Shown here: positions 1 to 11,417 of the stretch, one piece after another
Position numbering within the stretch: the stretch's first letter is position 1
Layout of the letters: each line of letters starts with the position of its first letter
Source: Nageia nagi
Lineage: Eukaryota > Pinophyta
Assembly (NCBI GenBank): GCA_050084985.1
Contig: JBITNC010000001.1
Span: forward strand, 24,800,001 to 24,864,000
DNA length: 64,000 nucleotides
Reading direction: 5' to 3'
The notes under the pieces: model-generated
Seen by the model: only the letters and a program-made list of their open reading frames with translations
Databases searched by the model: none
What the model was told of the DNA's origin: nothing
Translations under genes and position numbers: made by a program

Positions 1-350
1 TCCTATCCTAAATAGTGAATATCCCCCATCGTCCTTCATTCTGGTAGATCTAGATCTCTAAAATACTGGATCTCCTTGATCAAACCTTATACCTCTGGAT
101 CTATATAGTGATGCTTCTCCTCTTGGTACTTTCTTATGAGTTTAAGTGGATCTTTTAGTATGGGGTGTCCTAGGGCTTCCACCATCCCAACATCCCTCTC
201 TTGTGCTTCGTTTATGGATGAATGCTCATTTTGCTATCGTATTTTCTTCACAATCATATTCATCGTGTTCAATAGATCATCAAAAATATTTTTGGTTGGA
301 TATTTAGGTGGATTATACCTTTCCTCATGCATATCTTCCTCTCCATGCAT
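1..350 (-). pseudogene. Degenerate Gypsy gag-like N-terminal fragment
   Basis: Read on the minus strand from an ATG at 350, this stretch gives a mostly open, charged, helix-rich reading with three in-frame stops. It includes the segment MVEALGHPILKDPLKLIRKY and runs off the left edge of the window. The composition and spacing look like the start of a Ty3/Gypsy Gag, but I see no capsid core or zinc knuckle here. The PBS-like match and possible LTR to its right (upstream on this strand) support a 5' gag position. It could also be an unrelated decayed ORF. The plus-strand ORF over the same bases looks like a shadow. Confidence 0.3.
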
Positions 351-681
351 ATTTTTTGGTTCATTCATCCAACTCTCTCAAGCCAAATCTCCCTAATATC
401 TCCTTGCATTTGCAATATTCCAAATATTTTTCAAGACTAAAATATGCAAGTTAAGCACCAAATATACCAAATAAAATGCTCTAGAACATAAAATATCACT
501 CATACACATCCACAAACCTAACATCAAAATTCTATAGGTAAGATAATTGCAAATAGATATTAAAATGAGATAAATATATAGAGATAAATGTGCCAATAAT
601 TTAATTAAGCAAAGAAGAGTGATAAAAGCCTCAAAACTACCAAAAGGGCTCAACGTTGGCCTCTACGGAGCCAACTAGGAC

Positions 682-2109
682 ATACAAAATGCAAATATAA
701 TCACTATTGGAATAAAAATATGGGAAATATACACTCCCTCAAGATTTGAATACTCCCCATTGAGAAGCTCTCTCCAAATCTTGGAAACCAACTAAATGAT
801 AAAATTGCAATTGAATGAATACCATCGATTGTATTAAGATGTTGCACCTTAGTTATAGATTAGCAACATACCTTAGTCTACTAAACCCCCTAGATGCTAC
901 ACCTAGGGTAAGATTTCTTGACATTGTGCCAAGACTTATTTCCTCTATATAAAAGAAGAAATAATATAAAGTTCAACATATCCATGCAATGATGTGAATC
1001 TACTTTATATAACAATCCTTGGATATGGATCTCATATAGAAATCATCACTCCAATCTCCAAGTACAATGTTAACCTCTTATAGGCCCTCAAATTCTCAAA
1101 TATGGGGTTATATATGTATTAAGTGTCATACATATGCCAATGCTACCTAGGGATGTCAATAATAATATTTAATTACAAGATCCAATGGCTAGATATGGAA
1201 CACCTCATTATTGGAGACAAATATTGCATTTAAAATTATTAATTTCCTTGGAATCATGTATTACAAATCATACAAGTGGCCCTCATAAAACATACTAAAT
1301 ATGCTCTCAATTACCAAGCTCACACCTAAATACAATCCATAAGTAACTCATATCCCAAGGAGTGGGATGTCACATTTTAAGGGATCAATATAGAGATATT
1401 TTTGGATTTTCATGAGCAATCATGATATGGAAGACTGGTCCAACTAGCAAATTTCAAGAGGCCATAACTCTTTCATTTCTTGATGAACTAATGTTGTGTA
1501 ACCTATCAAAACATTTCCCATAAGATTCCCTATCCAATGAACAAATCAAATCAACTCTCCTCAAATAATTCATCCAAATGCGACTTGAAAGCTAACGTCA
1601 CACTAATAAGGCCTTCAACCACAAAATATGAGATGCAAGAATGTATTTATTAAGGGTTTTCATCCTTAACCAAGATCTAGTGAGGGCTAAATCCCACTAA
1701 ATCCTTTCATCACTAGATTTTCATCCAAAAAGAGGCCCAATGTATGACATTGCCACTCTCTAAAGATAGAAGATAGTAAATAACTCAATGATGCCTCTCC
1801 AATACTATGCTAGCCATATATATAGGAATCCCTTAAGGTTAGGAACCAAGACTTCTACCTTGGAGACATAATTCTTGAATGTTACACCTATAGTCTTGGG
1901 ATAATTCTAATCTATGGAATCACTCATAATCATGCATTGGGGTCTTGGGATCCCCATAATCACACTTAAATGCTATCTCGAGATGTCCCATATTGGGGTT
2001 CATAATTGGTCCATTGGACCCATAAGTATCCTATCTTGAGATTACAACCATGCATACAATACATTAAATACTTCTATATACTAAATCACACCTAAAAAGG
2101 AACATCACA
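682..2109 (-). repeat. Possible 5' LTR of a minus-strand Gypsy element
   Basis: On the minus strand the stretch would start TGTGATGTTCC at 2109, similar to the TGTGACA-type starts of many Gypsy LTRs. It ends shortly before a sequence at about 678-660 (TTGGCTCCGTAGAGG) that resembles a decayed Asp-tRNA-type PBS. The partner LTR would lie outside the window, so no repeat pair or target duplication can be checked. No convincing coding sequence is visible inside. Confidence 0.25.
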
Positions 2110-2613
2110 TATAACTATAGTGAAGAGTGCAAAATTTTATGAGGACCAATTTTTTATTGCAAATATAATTACTCATTGTGTTTCCATTTTTAATTTGAAA
2201 ATTTATGTAGAGGTATGTGAAAGTGTTGTGATATATAACCATATTTTATAGATGATACATTTTTGTAAATAACCATATGGAGTATCAGGAGTATGGTTTG
2301 AAAATCATAATGCCAAAGATGAAGATGTGCAAGAATGGTTCTTAGAAACCATTAATGTAGGCATTGTTGGAATTCTAATTAGTAGATATTTTATTAAAGG
2401 GGGAGACTCAGTTATTTGAAGATGAAAGAATCAAAGATGAAGAAGAACATTCCCAACCATGAAGAATATAAGGAGTGATCAAATAAAATTTGTAAAATTT
2501 TAAATTTTTTGCTTCAAAATTAGAGAAGAAGAAAAAGGTTAATTAGTCAAAGTTTCTAGTTTTTGATACTACAAAACTCCTAGAAGAAGTTCCTACAACA
2601 TAAAAGTGGAGAA

Positions 2614-4101
2614 TGTTGGAAACCAGACTTCTATATTTTTTTAAATCTAACCTTAAAGCTCAATATTATTTATCTATCCATAATAGTATGATCATCCTCA
2701 AGGTTGTAAGCATTTCAGACTGATTGCATGTGTTCATCTCTGGTAGTGTGTATTTTGTACAAGTTTGTGGGCTTCAATCAGGATATAGTTTAGGTTTAGT
2801 TAAACTACAATATAATTACAAGGTTGAGGGCATTTGAATTTAGGTTACATGCAATTCAACGTACTTGCAACTATGTTTTACATAGTCATGTGTGATCGAT
2901 TGTATTTTTTAATTACATGATAGAATTCATATTTTAAGAAATTTCCAAAGTTTAGTGTGGATTTGTTAGGTTTGTTTGAATGTGTGGCTTTGATGTTATG
3001 CTACAAAAATATTATGTATTGTTCTCTTTTATTATTTTCTAGTGAACTCTAAGATCTATATAATGGAGTGATAATAGTATTGGGTAGTAACACATAGTAG
3101 AGTAGAATTTCAAATGTAAATTTTGTGAGCCCCAAGGGAGCATTATCGTATGAACTCTATTAGAGATTAGATTTGTGTTATATTATAATTTGTTGATTAA
3201 TAAATTTGTGTGATAGTACTTATCCCAAATTACTTATGATGAGTAATTTTATTATTGTGTATATTTTACAAAGTTGAGAGCCTCTATCTTTGGGTATCAT
3301 AGCATGAGCAAAATATATTTGCTTCAAAAGCGAATTGATTACTTTGATTGAAATCAAAGTTAAATTCACCTATAACATTATTACATGCTTGAAATATATG
3401 TATTTGATATTTTATTAGGTCTCCTTGAGAGATGGATAATGTATATTGTTAAAAACCTCATTTGTAAATAAAGGTAGGAAACAAGTCTTCATTAGTTGAG
3501 AGGCAATATGAAGATATACTAGAATTAATTCAAGAGAATATGTAAGCAAAAGCTAAAGTTTGATGCTTAACTACAAAATTATTTGTAATATTTTTGGAAT
3601 TAATAGAAGTATTATAGGATTGCAAGAATTGTAGAATAACTACCACAATTTGTTGCCTTTCAAGTGAAAACTTGAAAGGATTTCCCCACTTAAAATCAAT
3701 TATTGGTGTTATGTGATGTGAATGGCATTTGTGTAATTAATTATAAATAATGTTTACTCAAATAAATTTTGCATGTATTTTTATGTAAATAAGTAATTAT
3801 AGTTGATAATGAATGGATATTCAATATTTAAATAACTAAAAGATTTCATTAATATGAAGAATAAACTAATGGATGAATAGTTGATTCATCTATAGTAAAA
3901 TATAAGAGAACTAGTCAAGCTTGGACTTAATAATATTCTACATTTGCATATATAGTTATAAAAAAATATAGGATATGCATGACTCATTTGTTAATGTTAA
4001 ACCATATGGGCCTTCTAAGGAAGAATTAGGAGATCATTAAGTAATTAATAAAACTGATTATTATTGATAGAAAAAATTACCTCCCTAAGAATATCATTAC
4101 A
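2614..4101 (+). repeat. Possible lone LTR (about 1.49 kb) with PPT on the left and PBS on the right
   Basis: A purine-rich run AAAAGTGGAGAA (2602-2613) is followed directly by TGTTGG, the common Copia LTR start. At the other end ...CATTACA (to 4101) is followed two bases later by TTGGTATCAGACC (from 4104), a near match to the initiator-Met-tRNA PBS used by plant Copia elements. The interval holds no coding sequence. No second copy is present in the window, so the call rests on the terminal signals alone. Confidence 0.35.
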
Positions 4102-4104
4102 AGT

Positions 4105-4116
4105 TGGTATCAGACC
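4105..4116 (+). promoter_or_regulatory. PBS-like site (initiator Met tRNA)
   Basis: TGGTATCAGACC differs at one base from the TGGTATCAGAGC seen in elements 1 and 3. It lies three bases after the proposed LTR end. The sequence after it, to about 4440, shows no clear gag reading. Confidence 0.35.
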
Positions 4117-4439
4117 ATTTAGAAAACATATCTTGAGTTATTAAAGTTATTCCCTTTTTTGTAAAACTTAGATAGGAAAATGATTCATTTTGGAAAGACC
4201 TATGAAAGGTGAGGTAAAGACAAAAATAATACAATGAATATGATCATAAATGTGGAAGTGTTACCAACTTAAAGTTCAAATTTTGAAGTAACAATAGTCT
4301 TCAAGAGATTATATAAAGTCAAGTTACAACTTAAAAAAAAATAAGACATCAAATGAGGCATCCACTTCTAAAATAGGAGCTTGACCTAGTGTTGTTAGGT
4401 ATTTTCTTATATTTTTTGGTCAAAGTGCTTCTAAAATAG

Positions 4440-5257
4440 GAAAATAAATTCATCATTATGATCATGTTTTTTGTCATTTTATCATTATTATCATTATTTT
4501 ATCAAATTTTAAACAATTATCTTGCAAAGTGTCATTATTATTTAAATCATTTTATATTTATTATTTTATTACTATTGACTTTTTTTATCATTTTGTTAAC
4601 TTTATTTTTGTCAAATTTTAGTCATCATTTAACCTATTTCTTTCATCATTACTTTTCAATTTATTATTTTTAAATCATTTTTTCAACTCTCCTTTTATCA
4701 TAATCCTCATCATTATTTTCACATAACGTTTTATCATTAAATTATCAAAATTTTGATCATTATTTTTATTTGTATTAATTTTTTTATGGTTTTTATGATT
4801 TATTATTAAGTTATTTATCATCTTTATTTCTTTTATATACATGTGTATATATATTCATTTTTTTATTTATCATTTGTTATCATCGTGAAATGTACATACA
4901 TTACCACATACAATTTCAAATATCCATAATACATAAGTAATTATTGTAAATTATGAATATGCATCATACATCAATGTATTGAAATTAAAATTATACATAC
5001 CAATTAATATAAAATGGAAACATCATCATGAACATATAATGACAAATATCCATTGTCATCACATAGAATCATAATATAACATAACAATACTCAAACACAT
5101 ACATCAAAATATGAATCATATCAATCTTAATACTTATAAATATCCATGTGATACCAAGACATACATAATATATAATGTAAAAAATTATATATTCATCAAA
5201 GTAACATAAATATATACATGTCCATCATAAAGCATTGTACATTAGAATGCATATCAT
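4440..5257. other. AT-rich low-complexity stretch, no gene seen
   Basis: The first 420 bases are T-rich with many ATCATT words; the rest is rich in CATA and ATCAT words. The open frame at 4458-4673 reflects this composition (a run of Phe, Leu, Ile and His codons) and is not a convincing gene. Element 1 inserted at the right end, at an ATCAT target. Confidence 0.6.
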
Positions 5258-5784
5258 TGAACAATTTAAACAATTACACAATATTGGAACATAAGATAAC
5301 AGATTGCATTAACTAAACTTACAATGGAGCAAGATTACAATCAAGGAGCTTCAAACATGAAGCTTCACACAGCCAACAATGGAGATACAAATTTGCAGCA
5401 AGATGCAGTGAAAAATCGAACTAGCAACTCAACTTACTCAAGCTATGAATCATACAAACCTACAGTAACTAAAGCCAAGAGTAATTACACATGTCAATTA
5501 CATTAAGGCGAATAGAAAAGAAAAAGCTAAACATAACAAGAAAGAAAGAAAATGCCTCAGCCAGCTGAAGTAGAGTGAAATGAATTTCTGGAGCTAGCCG
5601 GTGCTCTGAGGGCCAGTTAGCAAGGTCTAGCTAGTGGTGTGAGGGTCGGCTGAGATTTAGGGGTCGGTTGGCCAACTAAGAGGCCGGTTGGCCAGTTATA
5701 CTAGTTGGTTTAAAGATAGTCAGCTCTTCCCAGAATTGACAACTTAAGGTTAAATGCCTCGAATTTGATGCTAAGTTGTCTACA
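5258..5784 (-). repeat. Element 1 3' LTR
   Basis: Downstream LTR, same 527-bp length as its partner. It is preceded on the minus strand by the PPT and followed by target copy ATCAT at 5253-5257. The pol reading frame runs into it and stops at 5676. Confidence 0.95.
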
Positions 5785-6464
5785 TTCTCCCCCTTGATGC
5801 AAAGAGGACTCACCATGGAGTCTCTGAGCATCACATACTGAGCTTTGACAACACCTTTTATGAAAATATCAGCCAAGTTGATCTTGGTGTTGCAATAGTG
5901 AAGCTCAATTTGGTCCTTCTCCACCATGTCATGAATGAAGTGGTACTTGAGTTGGAAGTGCTTTGACCTGCTGTGGTGGATGGGATTGTGTGCCAACTAA
6001 ATGGCACTTTGGTTGTCACAGTAAAGAATTGTTGGTCCATGTTGTTTCTCACCAATTTCATCAAGTAGTTTCCTTAGCCATAAGGCTTATGCACTAGCTA
6101 CGGTGAGGGCTATATACTCAACCTCACAAGAAGAGAGAGCAACTGTAGATTGCTTCTTAGAACTCCATGTTATCATTCCTGAACCAAGTGAGAAACATTG
6201 CCCAGAAGTGGACTTCCTATCATCCAAATTGCTACCCCAATCACTATCACTAAAACCAACAAGCTTTAACTTTTCAACATGAGAGTAGTGAAGACCATAA
6301 CCAATGGTACCTTTGACATACCTCAAAATGCATTTTACAACCTTCAAATGCAAAATAGAAGGATCATTCATGTATCTAGATACCAAAGAGATAGCAAATT
6401 GTATATCAGGCCTAGTGTTGCAAAGGAACATAAGGCTACCAACTATGCTTCTAAATTCTATCAT
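5676..6464 (-). pseudogene. pol: Element 1 RNase H and pol C terminus
   Basis: The RNase H domain degrades the RNA strand of the RNA-DNA hybrid. Conserved blocks are GFSDSDWGSNLDDRKSTSG, TWSSKKQSTVALSSCEVEY, YCDNQSAI and HSRSKHFQLKYHFI. In this copy stops fall after TVASA (about 6088) and after DNQSAI (about 5999). The tail ADIFIKGVVKAQ is the decayed form of the usual DIFTK motif. The frame continues through the PPT and 108 bp into the 3' LTR before stopping at 5676. Confidence 0.88.
5785..5800 (-). promoter_or_regulatory. Element 1 PPT
   Basis: GCATCAAGGGGGAGAA on the minus strand directly abuts the 3' LTR start TGTAGAC. It lies inside the end of the pol reading frame. Confidence 0.9.
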
Positions 6465-6473
6465 ACTTGCTTT

Positions 6474-7433
6474 TCAAGCACCATCATCCTTACAAAGCAA
6501 CTCACCATGAGCTACAGGATTGTGAACAGTAATACAATTCATCATACCATACTTAGAAAGCATGTCCCTTGCATATTTACTTTGACAAACAAAAATCTCT
6601 TCTTGACATTGGTGGACCTCCATGCCAAGAAAGTACCTCATAAGGCCCAAATCCTTCATTTCAAACTCATTCATCAAATTAGTCTTAAATTTGTTGTTCA
6701 AGATCGGATCACTTCCCATATATATCAAATCATCAACATAAAGAGAAACAAGCAAAATCTGAATACCTTCTCTCTTGATGTAGAGTGTTGGCTCATTCTT
6801 GCTCCTCATGAGTCCAAAATTCTGAAAGTATCCATCTATGCGAGTGTACCAAGCTCTTGGAGCTTGCTTAAGACCATACAAGGCCTTCTTGAGCTTGTAC
6901 ACATGATGTTCTTTGCCTTGCACTTGAAAACCTTGAGGCTACTATACAAAAACCTCTTCATCCAAGTAACCATTCAAGAATGCACTCTTCACATCCATGT
7001 GGTAAACACTCCAATGGTTTTGGGCAGCCATTGAAAGGAGCAACCTTACTATTTCTTGCATTGCAACCGGTGCAAAAGTCTCTTCAAAGTCTACACCATG
7101 TTTTTGTGTGAAGCCTTTAGCAACCAATCTTGCTTTGTGTCTCTCTATGGTACCATCACTGTTGTACTTGGTCTTGTAGACCCACTTGGAGCCCACACAC
7201 CTCTTTCCTTTGGGCAACTCACAAAGTTTCCAAGTGTCATTTTTGTTTATGGAGTGAAGCTCCTCTTGCATAGCCTTCACCCACACATTTTTGGTGCAAG
7301 CTTCCTCATAACAAGATGGATAAAAAATAGAAATATTAGTATTTTGGGCTACACACAAAGCATAGTTCACCATCTCACCCTTTAGATCCTCATCAAGTTC
7401 CATATTGCTAAATTGCTTAACAAACTTCTCCAT
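6474..7433 (-). pseudogene. pol: Element 1 reverse transcriptase
   Basis: RVT_2-type Copia RT, which copies element RNA into DNA. It is readable from WVKAMQEELHSI through GSKWVYKTKYN, RLVAKGFTQKHGVDFEETFAPVA and MDVKSAFLNGYLDEEVFV to LYGLKQAPRAWY. The catalytic YVDD is intact at 6740-6729, followed by MKDLGLMRYFLGMEV. One stop after EVFV (about 6940) and one after KDDGA (about 6472) interrupt it. Otherwise the frame is maintained over almost a kilobase, which fits the moderate age suggested by the LTRs. Confidence 0.9.
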
Positions 7434-7777
7434 TTCATGAAATTGACTTCTTGTTAATCTTTGATGGAAATTTTGATCTAAAACTTGAGAAGGAGGATGG
7501 TTTTGAAAGTGTCTTTTACTCTCTTGGTCTTCATCACTTCTTGGATCACATTTGGAGAGCCACCACTTGAAGGTGAGCTTGGAGTGGATTTTGAGCTTTC
7601 AGATGGACTTGATGGAGGACTTGGAGGCACCACTTGGAGGTTTGGAAGAGAATTTGATCTCTTGGGCTACACATTCTTTGCTTGTGAAGTATCTTCATGG
7701 CTGGTCACTCCTCCTTCAATGTCTACAATGCATTTTTGCTGCTATCCATACACTTTCCCCTCCTAAAAAATGACATC

Positions 7778-8639
7778 CTAGGAGACAAGTGTTTTCTTGG
7801 TTTTGGGGTTGTAAAGCCTATATGCTTTACTCTCATCACTATATCCAATGAACGCACATGGTTCACTCTTTGCATTCAACTTTTTTATATTCTCCTTGGG
7901 CACATGAGCATATGCCAAACACCCAAAAACTCTGAAATGCCGGACAATAGGCTTCTTATCATACCAAGCCTCATAGGGGGTCTTGCCATCAACTGCACTA
8001 GTGGAACACCTATTCAAGATGTAGTTTTCTATCTTTACCGCTTCAACCCAATACATGTAATGTAATTTTTTAGATTGCATCAAACATATTTCCATCTCCA
8101 TGAGAGTTCTATTCTTCCTCTCTACCGTACCATTTTGTTGAGGAGTATAGGTTGTAGTAAACTATCTTTTGATGCCATTTTGCTTGCAAAACTTAGAAAA
8201 ATTAGTATAAGAATACTCTCCTCCTCTATCACTCCTCACACATTTAATCTTATGTTCACATTCATTCTCAACCATCTCTTTGAATTCTTTAAAAAACTCA
8301 AATGCTTCATCTTTATGCTTCAAAAAATAGACCCAACACATTCTACTAAAATCATCAATGAAGGTGAGAAAATAAGAACTCATACCAAGACTTTTGTTTT
8401 GCATTGGTCCACATAAATTAGTATGAACCAACTGTAGTGGGAATGAGGCCCTCCATGCTTTCCCATGATCAAATTTCTACCTTGTTTGCTTGCCCAACAC
8501 ACAACCTTCACAAACTAATTTTGGATTTTCAACAAGAGGTAAACCATGAACTAGCTCATGAGATAGTTTCAAACTACTGAAATTTACATGTCCAAATCTA
8601 AGATGCCATAACCAAGACTCATATTTAATAGCCACATTT
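7778..8639 (-). pseudogene. pol: Element 1 integrase
   Basis: Integrase inserts the cDNA into host DNA. The HHCC zinc-binding part is visible (WHLRFGH, then CEGCVLGK near 8480-8520). The catalytic core follows with FLTFIDDFSRMCW and VRSDRGGEY, then TPQQNGTVERKNRTLMEM and the C-terminal FRVFGCLAYAHVP and CAFIGYSDESKAYRLYNP. Three stops break it: after GKQTR, after NGIKR and after KKTLVS. The residue expected to be the first catalytic Asp (HTDLCGP in relatives) reads Asn here (HTNLCGP, about 8417), a G-to-A-type change. Confidence 0.88.
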
Positions 8640-9059
8640 GCAAGAATATTATCCCCCATTTCTCCAAGTTTCAATGGGAATAAATGATTTGGAGACATTT
8701 TAACAGTAGAAACTAACTTATGCCCATGGTTCTTATCAAAACTTTCACACTTACCCTCATCAAAGACTAGCTTGTAGTTATTTTCCAACATTTGCCCAAT
8801 ACTCAACAAAATATGAGCCATATCCAGAGTGTGATACATATTGTGCATCTTCTTCATCCCATGCTTGGTAGGCACCTCAAGCATGCCTTTACCAGCCACC
8901 TCAATTGCAGAATTATTGCCAAGCTTGATACTTGACTTGTAGGAATGGTCCATGGATGAAAGTAGCTCCCCCTTATCGGTCATATGGTTTGAACATCCAG
9001 AGTCCAACAACCAAGTCTCCTCTTATTTTGTTTCAGCCATATTGGCTATCTCCTGCATG
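8640..9059 (-). pseudogene. pol: Element 1 aspartic protease and GAG-pre-integrase region
   Basis: The protease active site reads LLDSGCSNHMT around 9010, the Copia form of the D-S/T-G motif. The downstream sequence (IEVAGKGMLEVPTK; HILLSIGQMLENN) matches the body of Copia proteases and leads straight into the integrase zinc-binding region. The protease cuts the Gag-Pol precursor inside particles. An in-frame stop just upstream of the motif (about 9026) separates it from Gag in this copy. Confidence 0.88.
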
Positions 9060-9981
9060 GAAAGAAAGAGAGTTTCACCATAATCTTCTTCCTCTCCATA
9101 ATTTACCACTTTTCCATCACCATTTGTAGCTTGTTTTGCTCTACACTCCCTCTCATAATGCCCATACTTGTTGCAGTAGTAACATTGAGCATTCCTCTTG
9201 TCACCATTACTTCTACCTCTTCCTCTTGTGTTGGAATAGCCTCCTCTTCCTCTACCTCTACCTCTCCCTCTTTGCTGGCCTCTACCTCTACCTCTACCTT
9301 GTCCATTTGAGCTAGAATCACCTTCTTTTGTAGCAAAGGCTTTCTCCTCTTTACTGGATTAGACTGGTTCATCATCAACCATTTCTTCATGAGACATAAG
9401 GCATCCAATGAGAGAATCTATCTCCATTTGAGAGAGGTCTTTTGTCTCCATCAATATCACAGTAATGTGATGCCACTTCTTGGTAAGAGATCTCAGAATT
9501 TTTTGATTACAATGGCCTTCTCCAAGGTCTCTCCAAGAGTTAGCATTTTGTTCACAATCTCTTTCACTCTAACATAATAATCTGAAGCTTTTTCACTTTC
9601 CTTCATTTTTAAATTCTCAAATTCTATCCTTAGAGTCTACAATTTTACCTCCTTCACTTGATCACTCCCTTGGAATCCTAACTTCAACACAGCCCAAGCC
9701 TCTTTGGCTGTCTTGTAGCCTGCAATTCTTGGAAAAATGCTCATATCAAGAGTTGCTTGGAGATGATACAAGGCAAGAGAGCTCTTGCTCCTACATTCCT
9801 TCATAGCTTTCTTATCATCTACTAAAAGAGAGCTCCAATCTACTAGCTCTACATAGCCATCATCAACAACATCCAACAAATCTTTGCCAGTGAGCAAAGT
9901 TTGTATCTTGATGCTCCAATATCCATAGTCACTACCATCAAACTCTGGAATGGGAATGGATGAGCTTGTGTTACTAGCCAT
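9060..9981 (-). pseudogene. gag: Element 1 Gag (UBN2-type capsid, RG-rich region, zinc knuckle)
   Basis: Copia Gag, the particle-forming RNA-binding protein. I place the start at the ATG at 9981 (MASNTSSS) and not at the in-frame ATG at 9996, because the former resembles usual Copia Gag starts. The N-terminal part has the IPEFDGSDYGYWSIKIQTLL segment and a helical capsid part (LYHLQATLDMSIF). A stop near 9637 and a one-base loss in a T run at 9499-9504 (A run in the coding sense) break the frame. In the restored frame follow an Arg/Gly repeat region (about 9190-9310) and a zinc knuckle, CYYCNKYGHYERECRAK, of CX2CX4HX4C form near 9130-9180. The minus ORF at 9103-9408 is an out-of-frame shadow of the RG region. 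Confidence 0.85.
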
Positions 9982-10074
9982 TATACCTACAAACAAGAAA
10001 CCAAAACACTATAAGCAACTTTTGCAATTGCTAGAAGCCATAGGCTTTCTCAAACCCAGCTCAGACCTAACAAA

Positions 10075-10086
10075 GCTCTGATACCA
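10075..10086 (-). promoter_or_regulatory. Element 1 PBS (initiator Met tRNA)
   Basis: On the minus strand TGGTATCAGAGC begins two bases after the 5' LTR end. It is the exact complement expected for the 3' end of plant initiator Met tRNA, the usual primer for Copia minus-strand DNA synthesis. Confidence 0.92.
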
Positions 10087-10088
10087 AA

Positions 10089-10615
10089 TGAACAAATTAG
10101 ACAATTACACAATATTGGAACATAAGATAATAGATTGCATTAAATGAACTTACAATGGATCAAGATTACAATCAAGGAGCTTCAAACATGAAGCTTCACA
10201 TAGCCAATAATGGAGATACAAATTTGCAGTAAGAAGCAGTGAAAAACCAAACTAGCAACTCAACTTACTCAAGCTATGAATCATACAAACCTATAGTAAC
10301 TAAAGCCAAGATTAATTACACATGTCAAATACATCAAGGTGAACTGAAAAGCAAAAGCTAAATGTAATAAAAAAGAAATAAAATGCCTCAGTTAGCTGAA
10401 GCAGAGTGAAATGAATTTTTGTAGCTAACTGATGCTCTGAGGGTTGGTCAGGAAGGTCTAGTCAGTGGTGTGAGGGTCGGTTGAGATTTAGGGGTCGGTT
10501 GGCCCGCTAAGAGGCTGGTTGGTCGGTTATACTAGCCAGTCTAAAGATAGTCAGCTCTTCCTAGAATTAACAACTTAAGGTTAAATGCCTCAAATTTGAT
10601 GTTGAGTTGTCTACA
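10089..10615 (-). repeat. Element 1 5' LTR
   Basis: Upstream LTR of the minus-strand element. It reads TGTAGACAAC at its start (10615) and ends TTGTTCA (10089). It aligns end to end with 5258-5784 at the same length, and the ATCAT duplication follows at 10616-10620. Confidence 0.95.
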
Positions 10616-10767
10616 ATCATAAAGTTTATGTACATCAAGAATTCATCCAAAATATAGATCAATACATCATATGCATATCCCATGCAAAGAAAAATACATC
10701 ATATATCAAAAAAATAAATGCATTGACCTCCTCATGGCCCTTGAATTCATGAGCCTAGACTAAGGGA

Positions 10768-11037
10768 GTGTTTTTCTCTCCCTCCCCCTCTATGGCCATC
10801 CCTGATGGGCCTGACTCCCCATCTCTCCCTAGTGGTGGTGGTAGGGTACTAAATATCCATGTAACTATTGAAACCTCCTACCCAAGTGCATGGGTTAAGG
10901 ACATATTATTATTAGGTCTTGGTGCTACTAGAGATTGGATCATGCTTGATGGATGCACTAATGATGTCCCACTCTTGCATGAGGTGGTCATGTGTAACCT
11001 CAATCTACTAAGGGACCTGATCTATGAGGGGGTTTGA
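10768..11037 (+). other. Unidentified short ORF (89 codons)
   Basis: An open frame starting MFFSPSPSMAIPDGPD with a Ser/Pro/Gly-rich first third, then a more regular segment (YPSAWVKDILLLGLGATRDW). I do not recognise it. It lies in the sequence shared by the targets of elements 1 and 2, and may be a fragment of an older transposon. The rest of 10,616-11,417 shows nothing I can identify. Confidence 0.2.
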
Positions 11038-11417
11038 ACACCCTCCTTTGGCTCTATAGGAAAAATACCTTTCCTAACCAATTGCATCTAGAACATTATT
11101 ACTCTAACTACCTCTCGGGTATAGCTCTAGGTAATTAAGTCATAAGATGCTTGCATCACTATCCCCTCTATTTCCCCTTATGTCAAGGTCTTTCCTATAA
11201 TATGCATTCCTATATTTGTTATCCTTGCTCCTCACTAAGACCATAGTGTATCTCTCTCCCTTGTAACAACTGTCAATGCTAATGTCAAACATTGTAACTC
11301 ATGCTATGTTACCGAGATCTAGCTTGATAGAGCATATTGCTCCTATTGATATACATCTTGCTTCTGACACACTATGTACCTCTTCTTGATTAGGGCATCA
11401 TCTTGAATCCATCCCTT

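Larger units (their letters stand above)
5258..10615 (-). mobile_element. Element 1: Ty1/Copia LTR retrotransposon, structurally complete (5,358 bp)
   Basis: Two 527-bp LTRs flank a gag-PR-IN-RT-RH coding region in Copia order on the minus strand. A perfect 5-bp target duplication ATCAT lies at 5253-5257 and 10616-10620. The PBS is an exact TGGTATCAGAGC and a clean PPT precedes the 3' LTR. The two LTRs differ at about 55 of 527 sites by eye (about 90% identical), mostly C/T and G/A changes, so the insertion is not recent. The coding region carries roughly ten in-frame stops and at least one frameshift, so the copy is non-functional, but all domains are readable. It is the best preserved element in the window. 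Confidence 0.95.

Noticed and set aside
4458-4673. Very hydrophobic 71-codon ORF resembling a membrane protein
   Set aside because: The DNA is a T-rich low-complexity run of ATCATT words; composition alone yields Phe, Leu, Ile and His codons.
6279-7034. 251-codon plus-strand ORF, the longest in the window
   Set aside because: It lies antisense to the element 1 RT and RNase H frames, which show conserved motifs including YVDD. Its own product has no recognisable domain, so it is a shadow.
7485-8416. Overlapping plus-strand ORFs of 73-122 codons
   Set aside because: All are antisense to element 1 integrase and the integrase-RT linker and show no family motif.
9103-9408. Minus-strand 101-codon ORF rich in Glu and Val
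   Set aside because: It is one frame off the Arg/Gly-rich and zinc-knuckle part of element 1 Gag. The acidic repeats are the shifted reading of the Arg/Gly repeat.
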